Positions 28,922-37,059 of a stretch of DNA of 64,000 nt are shown piece after piece (position 1 is the stretch's first letter; every line of letters begins with the position of its first letter). This DNA is from Solibacillus sp. FSL H8-0523 (GTDB taxonomy: Bacteria; Bacillota; Bacilli; Bacillales_A; Planococcaceae): the NCBI RefSeq assembly GCF_038051985.1, contig NZ_CP150291.1:496001-560000 (forward strand), read 5' to 3'. Both the position numbers and the translations under genes were made by a program. The notes beneath the pieces are model-generated. The model searched no databases, was not told where the DNA came from, and saw only the letters and a program-made list of their open reading frames with translations.

Positions 28922-31900
28922 ATGGCAAAGACAAACAAAGGTCGTAAATTATTCGCGACAACTGCAACTGCTGCATTAGTAGCATCTGCTATCGTTCCTG
29001 TGGCTTCGGCTGCAGAAGTAAACGACATCAACTCGGTTGCATCATACGCTAAAGATGCGGTACAAGATTTAGTGGATCGCGGTGTTATCGAAGGTGATGC
29101 AAAAGGTAACTTCAATCCTAGAAATTCAGTAACACGTGCTGAAGCTGCAACAATCTTTGCAAAAGCTTTAGATCTAGAATCTACTGGTTCAATCAACTTC
29201 TCAGATGTTAAATCTGGTGCTTGGTACTATGATGCAATCGCTGCTGCAGTAAACAACGGAATTTTCCAAGGTCAAAGCGCTAGTAACTTCAACCCATCAG
29301 GTAACCTTACTCGCTCAGAAGCTGCAATCATTTATGTGAATGCATTTGGCTTAGAAGGTTCTGATGATTTATCATCATTCAAAGATGCTTCTGCTGTAAA
29401 AGCTTGGGCTAAAGAAGCAATCCAAATCGCAGTTGCTAATGGCGTTTTAAAAGGCGACGATAAAGGCAACTTAAATCCAAATGCTAACATCACTAAGCAA
29501 GACTTTGCTGTAATGTTTGCACGTGCTGAAGCTGCTGTAGTAGACCCAGCTGCTGACTTAAAAGAAGCATTAGAAACTCTTAAGACTACTTCAGAAAAAT
29601 TAGCTGAAAAAGTAACTGCTGAAAACGTAGCTGCTGCAAAAACTGCAGTTGCTGACGCTAAAGAAGCAATCACTGCTGTAGAAGAAGCTTTAAAAGCTGC
29701 TCAAGAAGCAAAAGTTGTAACTGAAGAAGAAGTTAAAGCTACTGAAGAAGCAATCACTGCTGCAAAAGCTGCATTAGAAAAAGCAGAGAAAGCTGTAGCT
29801 GGTTATGAAGAATCATTAACAGTTGCTAAAGTTGAATCTGTAAGTGCGACTAACTTGAAACAAGTAGTTGTAACTTTCAACCGTGCTGTTGACAAATCAA
29901 CTGCAAGTGAAGTGGTAAACTATGCAATTACTGGTGCTAATTCACCTGAAATCGCTGCTGCTTCAGTATCAGAAGATGGTAAATCAGTAACTTTAACTCT
30001 TAAAGATGTATTCGTAAACCAAAATGAATACAAATTATCTGTATACAATATTAAAGCTGGAGATAAAGTACTAAACGAAAAAGATTTAGTTTTCAAACCA
30101 CTTGATAACACAGTTCCTACTGTTGCTGCTGTTCAAGCATTAGGTAACAAAACAATTCGTGTATTATTCAGTGAGCCAATTAAACCTGCACAAACTTCTC
30201 AATTTTTAATCGATGGTAAAGTAGTGGTAGGTTCTATCCAAACTACTGGTAATGCCGTAATTATTAAACTTTCTTCAGCACTTACAGATGGTGAACACAC
30301 TATCACTGCAGAAGGTACTCAAGACTTTAATAATTTTAAAGTAGTTAAAGCTGATACAAAATTCAACGTTGTTGAAGATAAAACAGCACCAACTGTAACT
30401 TCAGTAGTAAGTGCTTCTTTCGAAAAAGTAGTTCTTAAATTCTCTGAACCAGTTGAGCAAGTATTTGCTTCTAATGTTTACTGGTTGCAAGGTGCAGCTA
30501 AGAAACAAGCTTCAAGTGTGAAACAATTAGCTGATGACACATTTGAATTCACATTTGTAGGTGATAACAAACTTGTTTATACTACGGACTTGTTCGTAAC
30601 AAATGTAAAAGATTACTCAGGTAACGTAATTGATAAAGATACTAAAGTTCAAGTTACACCTGTAATTGATCAAACACGACCAGAAGTAATTAGTGCTGGT
30701 TTTGTTAAAAATTCAAGCAACAAAAAAGTTGTAATTAAATTCACTAAATCATTAGATTTAGATTCTGCTAAAAAAGTTGCTAACTATGTAATTAAAGATA
30801 AAGATGGTAAAGTTCAATTAATCTCTAGTTCAGTAGATACTTCAAATGATAAAGAAGTAACAATTACTTTATTAAATTCATTAAAAGATAACACTGAATA
30901 TACATTAACAGTGAACGGTGTGAGTGATAACACTACGTTGAAAAACGTAATTTTACCTTATACAACAACTTTAAGTGTGAGTGATGTAACGCCACCAACA
31001 TTAAGTACTGTTACACGTTTAAATGATAAACAACTTTATGTTGAATTTAGCGAAGCTATGGCAACAAGTGGTGATGGATCAGTAGTAGATTCTTCAAAAT
31101 ACACTATTACTGATACTAGTGTATCTCCAAACAAAACTCTTACACCAGCATCTTACAATGTAACTGGCGATGCAAAAGGGGTTATCCTTACTTTCAATGA
31201 TAATTTACCAACAGCTGGTAATGTTTCATTTAAAGTTCAATTAGTAAAAGACGTTGCTGGAAATTATATAGCTAATCTAGTTGCTCCAGGAACTGTTATT
31301 ACTAATACTGCTACAACAGTTGATAAAGTTACTGCAGTTGCAACAGATAAAGTAGAAGTAACATTTACTAAAGCTTTACAATCATTAAATCAAGGTGACT
31401 TCTCAGTAGAAGGTCATGAAATTGCTTACTCAGAATTATCTGCTAATGGTAAAAAGGCTACTTTCACATTAAAAACGAAATTACCTGAAGATGTTAAAAA
31501 TTCTTCTGGTGATGAATTAAAACTTATTGTTACAGGTACACCTTCTTCTGTTGATATTTTAGGTGAAAAAATTGGTACAATTGGTGCTAAAGATATTACC
31601 GATGAAATTAGCGCAACTGTAAAAGCGATTGCAGCGGCTGATTTATCTGGAACTAAAATTAAAATTACTTTCAATGAAGCAATTAATATTGGAACATTAA
31701 GTGAAGTGAAATCTGACTTCGTTGTAGAAGACAATTTAGGAAATCCTCTTTCAATAACAGGCGTAGCTGTAAGTGGTACTGATAATGATGAACTGGTCCT
31801 TACTTTAAGTGGAGCGGTTATTGCTGCTACAATTTCAGCTAAAGATGTTCGCTTCGTTACTGACCGTGCAACAGATGCTAATACAATCGCTGATATTGAA

Positions 31901-32245
31901 GCTAGAACTGTTGAGTTAAATGGAGATCTTCTAGCACCAGTTATCTCTTCACCATCTTATACAGCTGGTGCAGTAGGTTCTAAACAGGCAGACATTTCAA
32001 TAACATCTGATGAAGCTGGTACGGCTTACTACTTAGTAGTTGCTAGTGGTGCTGCAGCACCAACTGCAAGTACCGTAGTTGCTGGTGGTGTTAGTGAAGC
32101 TGTAGTTGCTGGGACAGCTAAAACTAAAACATTGACATTTGCTGCAGATGCAACAACTTATGATGTTTATGTGGTTGTAAAGGATGCTACTAATAATTTA
32201 AGTGCAGTTACTAAAGTTATTGTATCAACTCCGGCAGCACTGTAA
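28922..32245 (+). CDS. S-layer protein 1 (three SLH domains, Ig-like repeats)
   Basis: 1107-residue secreted protein. The signal peptide is GRKLFATTATAALVASAIVP...ASA, cleaved about 30/31. Three SLH domains follow at about 31-85, 92-143 and 150-202, ending in the motifs VTRAEAA, LTRSEAA and ITKQDFA, which bind pyruvylated SCWP. Then comes an Ala/Glu/Lys coiled coil (about 210-300) and several Big_5/SbsA-like Ig domains recognisable by repeated phrases of the type VVTFNRAVD, VLFSEPI, VKFTKSL, VEFSEAMA. The start is ATG 28922 with AGGAGG upstream. It is paralogous to the gene at 51383: signal peptide, SLH order and coiled coil match. Ala/Thr/Val/Lys-rich composition and a strong third-position preference suggest high expression. 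Confidence 0.93.
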   Translation: MAKTNKGRKLFATTATAALVASAIVPVASAAEVNDINSVASYAKDAVQDLVDRGVIEGDAKGNFNPRNSVTRAEAATIFAKALDLESTGSINFSDVKSGAWYYDAIAAAVNNGIFQGQSASNFNPSGNLTRSEAAIIYVNAFGLEGSDDLSSFKDASAVKAWAKEAIQIAVANGVLKGDDKGNLNPNANITKQDFAVMFARAEAAVVDPAADLKEALETLKTTSEKLAEKVTAENVAAAKTAVADAKEAITAVEEALKAAQEAKVVTEEEVKATEEAITAAKAALEKAEKAVAGYEESLTVAKVESVSATNLKQVVVTFNRAVDKSTASEVVNYAITGANSPEIAAASVSEDGKSVTLTLKDVFVNQNEYKLSVYNIKAGDKVLNEKDLVFKPLDNTVPTVAAVQALGNKTIRVLFSEPIKPAQTSQFLIDGKVVVGSIQTTGNAVIIKLSSALTDGEHTITAEGTQDFNNFKVVKADTKFNVVEDKTAPTVTSVVSASFEKVVLKFSEPVEQVFASNVYWLQGAAKKQASSVKQLADDTFEFTFVGDNKLVYTTDLFVTNVKDYSGNVIDKDTKVQVTPVIDQTRPEVISAGFVKNSSNKKVVIKFTKSLDLDSAKKVANYVIKDKDGKVQLISSSVDTSNDKEVTITLLNSLKDNTEYTLTVNGVSDNTTLKNVILPYTTTLSVSDVTPPTLSTVTRLNDKQLYVEFSEAMATSGDGSVVDSSKYTITDTSVSPNKTLTPASYNVTGDAKGVILTFNDNLPTAGNVSFKVQLVKDVAGNYIANLVAPGTVITNTATTVDKVTAVATDKVEVTFTKALQSLNQGDFSVEGHEIAYSELSANGKKATFTLKTKLPEDVKNSSGDELKLIVTGTPSSVDILGEKIGTIGAKDITDEISATVKAIAAADLSGTKIKITFNEAINIGTLSEVKSDFVVEDNLGNPLSITGVAVSGTDNDELVLTLSGAVIAATISAKDVRFVTDRATDANTIADIEARTVELNGDLLAPVISSPSYTAGAVGSKQADISITSDEAGTAYYLVVASGAAAPTASTVVAGGVSEAVVAGTAKTKTLTFAADATTYDVYVVVKDATNNLSAVTKVIVSTPAAL

Positions 32246-32290
32246 TATCAAGTACCGAATGCATAACTAACTGCATTTCCGGAATTGATG

Positions 32291-32327
32291 AAAGGCTCTA
32301 CATGGCTTCGGCTGTGTAGGGCTTTTT
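32291..32327 (+). terminator. Terminator of S-layer gene 1 with UUCG tetraloop
   Basis: CTCTACATGGC (32296-32306) pairs with GCTGTGTAGGG (32311-32321) around TTCG, extended by A-T and G-C pairs, with a T-tract at 32323-32327. It lies 45 bases after the stop. Confidence 0.9.
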
Positions 32328-32401
32328 GCCGGTTATACAAATAATGATGCATAAACAATTTTGTGTCACTACAATTAGAAGTTCTACGTAAGCCCGAAAT
32401 T

Positions 32402-32426
32402 TCGTGCACCGGGTGCAAAAACAATT
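32402..32426 (+). repeat. REP-like palindromic element, copy 1
   Basis: 25 bases differing by one substitution from the element at 34810-34834. Core GTGCACCGGGTGCA followed by AAAACAATT. Its position upstream of the yifB-RAYT pair and the second copy just downstream suggest a REP sequence recognised by the RAYT transposase at 34195. Confidence 0.7.
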
Positions 32427-32470
32427 CAGAAAATACACTACAATTTATGAATATGCATTGAGTGAAATCG

Positions 32471-32515
32471 AAGAAGCCCTATATGAGAGAAATCTTGTAT
32501 AAGGCTTCTTTTTTG
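32471..32515 (+). terminator. Second intrinsic terminator downstream of slp1/REP copy 1
   Basis: AAGAAGCC (32471-32478) pairs with GGCTTCTT (32503-32510) with a partly paired AT-rich interior (TATA/TATA), followed by a T-run to 32515. No gene between the first terminator and this one explains it. Confidence 0.7.
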
Positions 32516-32687
32516 TTATGTAGATGCCCCCGAAAAAATTTAGTTCACTGCGAATTTCCCTACAAAATTTCAATTTCCTCCAAAAACTTAAGTCAAACTG
32601 TCGATTTAGAGTTGTTAACAATTTCACTCTATTTGCATTTATTTCCCATATATTTTATGCTCAAAGAAAATGAAAGGGGCGAATGCT

Positions 32688-34202
32688 ATGATTTGTAGTG
32701 TTGGGTTAGAAGGGATGCGTGGTTATATCGTGAATGTTGAGGCGGATGTGCGCCTAGATAAGGAACAGTGTGTCATTGTAGGGCTGCCGGATGCTTCGAT
32801 GAAGGAGTCAAAGGAGCGGATTTTGAGTAATTTGCACTTGCTTGATCTTGATTTAACCTTAAAAAAGATTACGATTCACTTATCGCCTTCGGATAAACGA
32901 AAAATCGGCGTCGGCTATGATTGTGCGATGCTGCTTGCGGTGCTTAATAAAATGCTTGAAAACCCACTACCCATCAACGAACAAACCTGTGTGCTTGGTT
33001 CTTTATCGCTTCAGGGAGAAATCGTTGCTTTTCACGGACTGATGCCGTCACTTCAACAAGCGCTCCAGCTTGGCTTTAAGCGAATTTTCATTCCCCCAAT
33101 TGACACGAGCTTTCTTCAATTAAATGATGATATCGAAATCGTTGCGCTGAAAAATGTCGAGCAAATGTTCGATTATTTGAACGGCCAGCTCTCCCTTGCA
33201 ATGACTAGGTTGACAGTTGTAAAAGAACTAATTCCAGAGTCGAACTTTGACATGACGACAGATTTTAATAGTATCATTGGTCACGAAACCGCAAAGCGGG
33301 CGTTAGAAATTGCGGCAGCAGGTGGGCATCATGTGCTGCTTAGTGGTCCGCCAGGCTGTGGCAAAAGTATGCTGGCCGATGCCTTTCATACGATTTTTCC
33401 TGATATTATACATGAGCAAATGTTGGAAGTATACAGTATTTATCATTTAGCGAAGGAAGATGCGAGTTTTTCGCAGCGACCGAGCTACCGCGCGCCGCAT
33501 CATTCGTCCTCGGCTACATCACTAATTGGAGGAGGGACATATCCAAAGCCAGGTGAAATCTCACTAGCACACCGCGGTGTACTATTTTTAGACGAGCTGG
33601 GTGAATTTCCAAGAAAGGCGCTTGATATGCTGCGCCAGCCGCTTGAAAGGGGTGAGGTGACGATTAGTCGTGTTCGTCAAACGGTAACTTATCCTGCTGC
33701 GTTCACACTCATTGCGGCAACGAATCCGTGTCCATGTGGCTACTTTGGCTCAAACGAACGCTATTGCACCTGCTCGCCGCAGCAAGTAAAGGCATATCAG
33801 CAAAAAGTGTCTGGTCCGTTACTTGATCGCATTAATTTTTTCTTACAGCTTAAAAGTGTCGGCATGAGATCAGGCATTTCAGGTGAAAGCTCTGTCGTGA
33901 TTCGGCAACGTACAGCGCAGGCTCGTGAAATGCAGCAAAATCGCTATGGCCCCCATTTTTTGAACGGCAATGCCCCGTCTCATTTACTAGTAGAAGCCTG
34001 TGCGCTCACATCAGTTCAAAAGCAATATGTTCATGAAGTGTGCTATGCAAATAAGTGGAGCAACCGGACACAGCTAAAAATTTTACGCATCGCGCGCACC
34101 ATTGCGGACTTACAACAGCAAGAGGAATTACAAGAAGCGCATTTAGAGGAGGCCGTTTCATGGAAGCAAGATGCGTTAGTGGAGGGGAGCGTCCATGGGT
34201 AG
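32688..34202 (+). CDS. YifB/ComM-family Mg-chelatase-like AAA ATPase
   Basis: 504 residues from ATG 32688, 8 bases after AAAGGGG. The N-terminal Lon-protease-like (ChlI) domain has VGLPDASMKESKERI. The AAA core follows, with Walker A GPPGCGKS (about 220-227), Walker B GVLFLDELGEF, and ATNPCPCGYFG, which holds the family cysteines; the C-terminal Mg_chelatase_C region is complete. In Gram-negative bacteria ComM is a branch-migration helicase in natural transformation, and in Firmicutes the role is unproven. The last 8 bases overlap the RAYT transposase start, so the two are coupled. Confidence 0.9.
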   Translation: MICSVGLEGMRGYIVNVEADVRLDKEQCVIVGLPDASMKESKERILSNLHLLDLDLTLKKITIHLSPSDKRKIGVGYDCAMLLAVLNKMLENPLPINEQTCVLGSLSLQGEIVAFHGLMPSLQQALQLGFKRIFIPPIDTSFLQLNDDIEIVALKNVEQMFDYLNGQLSLAMTRLTVVKELIPESNFDMTTDFNSIIGHETAKRALEIAAAGGHHVLLSGPPGCGKSMLADAFHTIFPDIIHEQMLEVYSIYHLAKEDASFSQRPSYRAPHHSSSATSLIGGGTYPKPGEISLAHRGVLFLDELGEFPRKALDMLRQPLERGEVTISRVRQTVTYPAAFTLIAATNPCPCGYFGSNERYCTCSPQQVKAYQQKVSGPLLDRINFFLQLKSVGMRSGISGESSVVIRQRTAQAREMQQNRYGPHFLNGNAPSHLLVEACALTSVQKQYVHEVCYANKWSNRTQLKILRIARTIADLQQQEELQEAHLEEAVSWKQDALVEGSVHG

Positions 34203-34773
34203 AAAAAAACGGCTGTGGCACCCACAGTACTTTGATCATGTTGTGATGCGAGGTAATAACCGACAAGTGATTTTTGCTGAACAGCAGGACTTTGCTGAAT
34301 TTTTCCGTGCGCTTCACTACACTTACGACAAATATCCATTCGAACTCCTTGCCTATTGCCTTATGAATAATCACTATCATCTTTTAATCCTCAGCAAAAC
34401 TCCACTCAGTAAAACAATGATGCTTCTTAATCGCCGCTATAGTGATTACTACAAAAAGAAATACCGCTATTCAGGTCATCTATACGAAAATCGCTATTAT
34501 TCCGATATGGTGTTAAGTGCGCAGGGGATTCTTGAAGTGAGCCGTTACATCCACCAAAATCCAATCCGTACAAAAACCCCACTAGTAAACGAACTCGAGC
34601 ATTACCCATACTCAAGCTTTCAATATTATGTGGCGCCTAAAAAAGCTCCCGTCTATTTAAATCCCTTTGCACTCGTACAATATTTTCCACTTGAATCAGA
34701 GCGCACATTAGAAAATTATATTACCTATTGCAGCATCATAGAAAAAACAGTCGTACACGAAATGCCATTGTAA
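34195..34773 (+). CDS. REP-associated tyrosine transposase (RAYT, IS200-like Y1)
   Basis: 192 residues. The N-terminus HPQYFDHVVMRGNNRQVIF is the standard Y1/RAYT opening. The HUH motif is in CLMNNHYHLLI (His60-Tyr61-His62), and SRYIHQNPIR near residue 118 is the RAYT landmark with the probable nucleophilic tyrosine (Tyr118). RAYTs cut single-stranded REP hairpins and are usually single-copy, non-IS genes flanked by REPs. Here a palindrome lies 37 bases downstream and a near-identical one upstream of yifB. Excellent Shine-Dalgarno GGAGGGGAG; the start overlaps the yifB stop by 8 bases. Confidence 0.9.
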   Translation: MGRKKRLWHPQYFDHVVMRGNNRQVIFAEQQDFAEFFRALHYTYDKYPFELLAYCLMNNHYHLLILSKTPLSKTMMLLNRRYSDYYKKKYRYSGHLYENRYYSDMVLSAQGILEVSRYIHQNPIRTKTPLVNELEHYPYSSFQYYVAPKKAPVYLNPFALVQYFPLESERTLENYITYCSIIEKTVVHEMPL

Positions 34774-34809
34774 TATTTAGTGCTGAGGAAAAATTATACA
34801 GGTGGAATA

Positions 34810-34834
34810 TCGTGCACCGGGTGCACAAACAATT
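34810..34834 (+). repeat. REP-like palindromic element, copy 2
   Basis: The core GTGCACCGGGTGCAC (34812-34826) is a perfect palindrome with a central G and 7-bp arms, followed by AAACAATT. It matches copy 1 at 24 of 25 positions. It ends exactly where recognisable ISL3 transposase sequence begins. Confidence 0.75.
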
Positions 34835-35255
34835 ATTTAACACGTTATACAGAAATGTCGCCTGTCTTAAAAGAAGCATATGAATTGAAACAGGCGTATT
34901 GTGAGTGGTTTGACCAAGCAAAAAATGAATCAGAAATTTCGGTGATTAAAGAGAGATTACTTCAGTTTTATAAGCAAGTAGAAGCGTCTGGCATTCCAGC
35001 GTTTAAGAAAGCGATTTAAACGTTCAAGAACTGGCAAACAGAGATTTTGAACAGCTTTTCATTTGGCTATTCGAATGGATTTTTAGAAGGCATTAACAAT
35101 AAAACAAAAGTGATGAAACGGAATGCATATGGCTTCAGACGTTTCGATCACTTTAAGGCAAAGATATTATTAAATTTAAAGTATAAAAATATAGGTGGGC
35201 ATGTAGGGGGAAATCGGTTTGGAAATTATTTCACCCCAACATTTGACTTAGAGCC
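34834..35255 (+). pseudogene. 3' remnant of an ISL3-family transposase
   Basis: Reading from YLTRYTEMSPVLKEAYELKQ through FYKQVEASGIPAFKKAI, one TAA (35017-35019), then in the same frame TFKNWQTEIL and SNGFLEGINNKTKVMKRNAYG. This is the C-terminal DDE-transposase region of ISL3 elements, including the catalytic glutamate in GFLEG. The N-terminal three quarters are absent. A single nonsense codon (lysine position, AAA to TAA is the simplest change) splits the rest. TTTCACCCC...TTTGACTTAGAGCC near 35229-35255 resembles the ISL3 right end. A dead relic, truncated at the REP element. Confidence 0.8.
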
Positions 35256-35263
35256 TAAAAATC

Positions 35264-35308
35264 AAATCAAAAAAACAGCCCTACACAAAATTACCATTGT
35301 GTAGGGCT
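35264..35308 (-). terminator. Terminator of the SLH gene at 35350
   Basis: AGCCCTACACAA (35277-35288) and TTGTGTAGGGCT (35297-35308) form a perfect 12-bp stem. The A-rich tract before it (35264-35275) gives Ts on the minus strand. Confidence 0.85.
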
Positions 35309-35349
35309 ATTAGTATTGTGTGAAGACTAGTTACAACAGATCCAGCTCA

Positions 35350-36696
35350 CTATTTAATCAACGAAAATATCTCTTCTCTAGAAAAATAATCAATATCTGA
35401 AATTTCTAGGATAACATAAGTACCATTATCTTGACGTTTTAAAATAGCATTGCCGTAATAATGATCGCCATAAATAAATGCGTTCTTTTCTTTTTCAGTA
35501 AAATCAGTCCATAAATGATCACTAATATTACCAAAGTAAAGATCAGACCCCTCATTTCTATAATAATCTAAATTATAGTTTGTGTACTTTACTTCATAAT
35601 AGCCATTTTGAATATGGTTCACATACGTTATGTTTCGATAAGGAACATAAATTGAGCCGGGGAATTCATAACCGGGTACATAATAGTAGCCATTTTTATA
35701 GAAAATATTCATTTCAACGCCGTGGTCTTTAGACAATCCTGTCTTTAGTTGGCTTGGTTGTAGATCAATATTGAAATATTGCTTTAGTATAGCTTTTGCA
35801 TGTTTCTCTGAGTAGACAAAGTAATAATCGTCGCCAATTTGTTGTTGGCCTCCAACAGTTAGCAGTCCATATGCGCTGGCATCAAGTAAATAATCCGAAA
35901 CAGTCATACCTCTAGACTCTTCTAAGAACCATGTAGTTCCTAGTAATTTAGTCATCTTTAATAACTCTTGTTTACTTATAAGTGCGTGCGTATTTTTTGA
36001 AAGATTTGTCGGTTCAATTTGGTAATATTCAGCTTGAAATGCTAGAGATGCGTCCGAATCACTTGGATAATGGTTTGTAATAGCAGAATCTTCACTACGA
36101 TAATTTTTTAAAGATGTGTCAATTCGTTTCATAAAGGAAGCAACTTGTTGGCGCTTTAATGGATTGTAATAACCAAATTTTTCAATAGTAGTTCCTGTTG
36201 AATATTGGTTGTTAGTGATGTTGTACTTTAATAAAAATTGAACAGCACCTTCTAAATTATAGTGTTCACGATCGATTAGGAAAGTTAAAACCATAGCGAA
36301 ATGTTCGCGGTCAATTGGTTTATTACGCAATGAAATATCGGAATATCCAAATAACGGGACTTTATAATCAGCCATGATGTTATAGTACGTATCAGACCAA
36401 TGTGTTTTTTCATTAGGCAATTTGTAAGAAGTCGATTTTAATTGGAAATATTCAGCAAAAATCTTCACTAATTCTGCTTCAGTTATATTGCCACCTGGAT
36501 TGAATAGGTTATTTGCCTGCCCATTGACAATGCCCTTTTCTTTTGCCCATAAAATATCATTGTAATGAGGATTTTCTTTTTTTACGTCTTTAAACGTTGC
36601 TGAATTGCTGGCTGCGTCACTAGTGATCGTTGCTAAATTAAATGCAAAAATCAAAATGACTAAACAAGATAAAACCTTACATAATTGACTTTTCAT
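35350..36696 (-). CDS. Secreted SLH-domain protein, function unknown
   Basis: 448 residues with an N-terminal signal sequence (VLSCLVILIFAFNLATI, cleavage near SDAASN). SLH-type segments follow: SATFKDVKKENPHYNDILWAKEKGIV... with FNPGGNITEAELVKIF (about 33-85), a degenerate second one (about 95-145, PIDREHFAMVL), and a third ending NPLKRQQVASFMKRI (about 150-192). The remainder (about 200-448) is Tyr/Asn/Asp-rich and matches nothing I know. It is presumably wall-anchored through SCWP. Monocistronic, minus strand, against the orientation of most island genes. Confidence 0.8.
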   Translation of the reverse strand: MKSQLCKVLSCLVILIFAFNLATITSDAASNSATFKDVKKENPHYNDILWAKEKGIVNGQANNLFNPGGNITEAELVKIFAEYFQLKSTSYKLPNEKTHWSDTYYNIMADYKVPLFGYSDISLRNKPIDREHFAMVLTFLIDREHYNLEGAVQFLLKYNITNNQYSTGTTIEKFGYYNPLKRQQVASFMKRIDTSLKNYRSEDSAITNHYPSDSDASLAFQAEYYQIEPTNLSKNTHALISKQELLKMTKLLGTTWFLEESRGMTVSDYLLDASAYGLLTVGGQQQIGDDYYFVYSEKHAKAILKQYFNIDLQPSQLKTGLSKDHGVEMNIFYKNGYYYVPGYEFPGSIYVPYRNITYVNHIQNGYYEVKYTNYNLDYYRNEGSDLYFGNISDHLWTDFTEKEKNAFIYGDHYYGNAILKRQDNGTYVILEISDIDYFSREEIFSLIK

Positions 36697-37059
36697 ATGT
36701 TCCTCCTAGTAATCTCTTTTATTCACAAGATAAAAATAAGTAATGCATATGTACTAAATAGAGCGTAAATAATACGTGCAATCCCATGTTTTAATTAGTG
36801 TATATTTTACCATTATAGTCAATTTGATAGTTTATTGGTAGATAATATTAAATCTCCTTAATTATGTACTTTAACCATATATAACAATGAGGTTTTGGAG
36901 AAGCTAGATGAAAAATGTCATAAGAAATTTTATGCATAAAAGTCTATTAAACTATAAATCAAAATAAATTATTCCTCTTAATACCTACCAAATAACTATT
37001 TTTTGTAATAAAATATAATATGTAGGTTTGAAGTTACATAGATAGAGGAGAGAAACCAA
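36697..37059. other. Divergent intergenic region between two SLH genes
   Basis: 363 very AT-rich bases without a gene. TATAAT at 37014-37019 is a likely -10 for the plus-strand gene at 37060 (46 bases upstream), without a clear -35. Promoter signals for the minus gene are not evident to me. Confidence 0.5.

Larger units (their letters stand above)
32328..32687. other. Intergenic region between slp1 terminator and yifB
   Basis: No gene seen. It contains a CGAAATTTCG palindrome (32395-32404) overlapping the first REP-like palindrome (32402-32426), then a second intrinsic terminator (32471-32515). The remaining AT-rich 170 bases presumably carry the yifB promoter; I cannot assign boxes with confidence. 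Confidence 0.6.
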
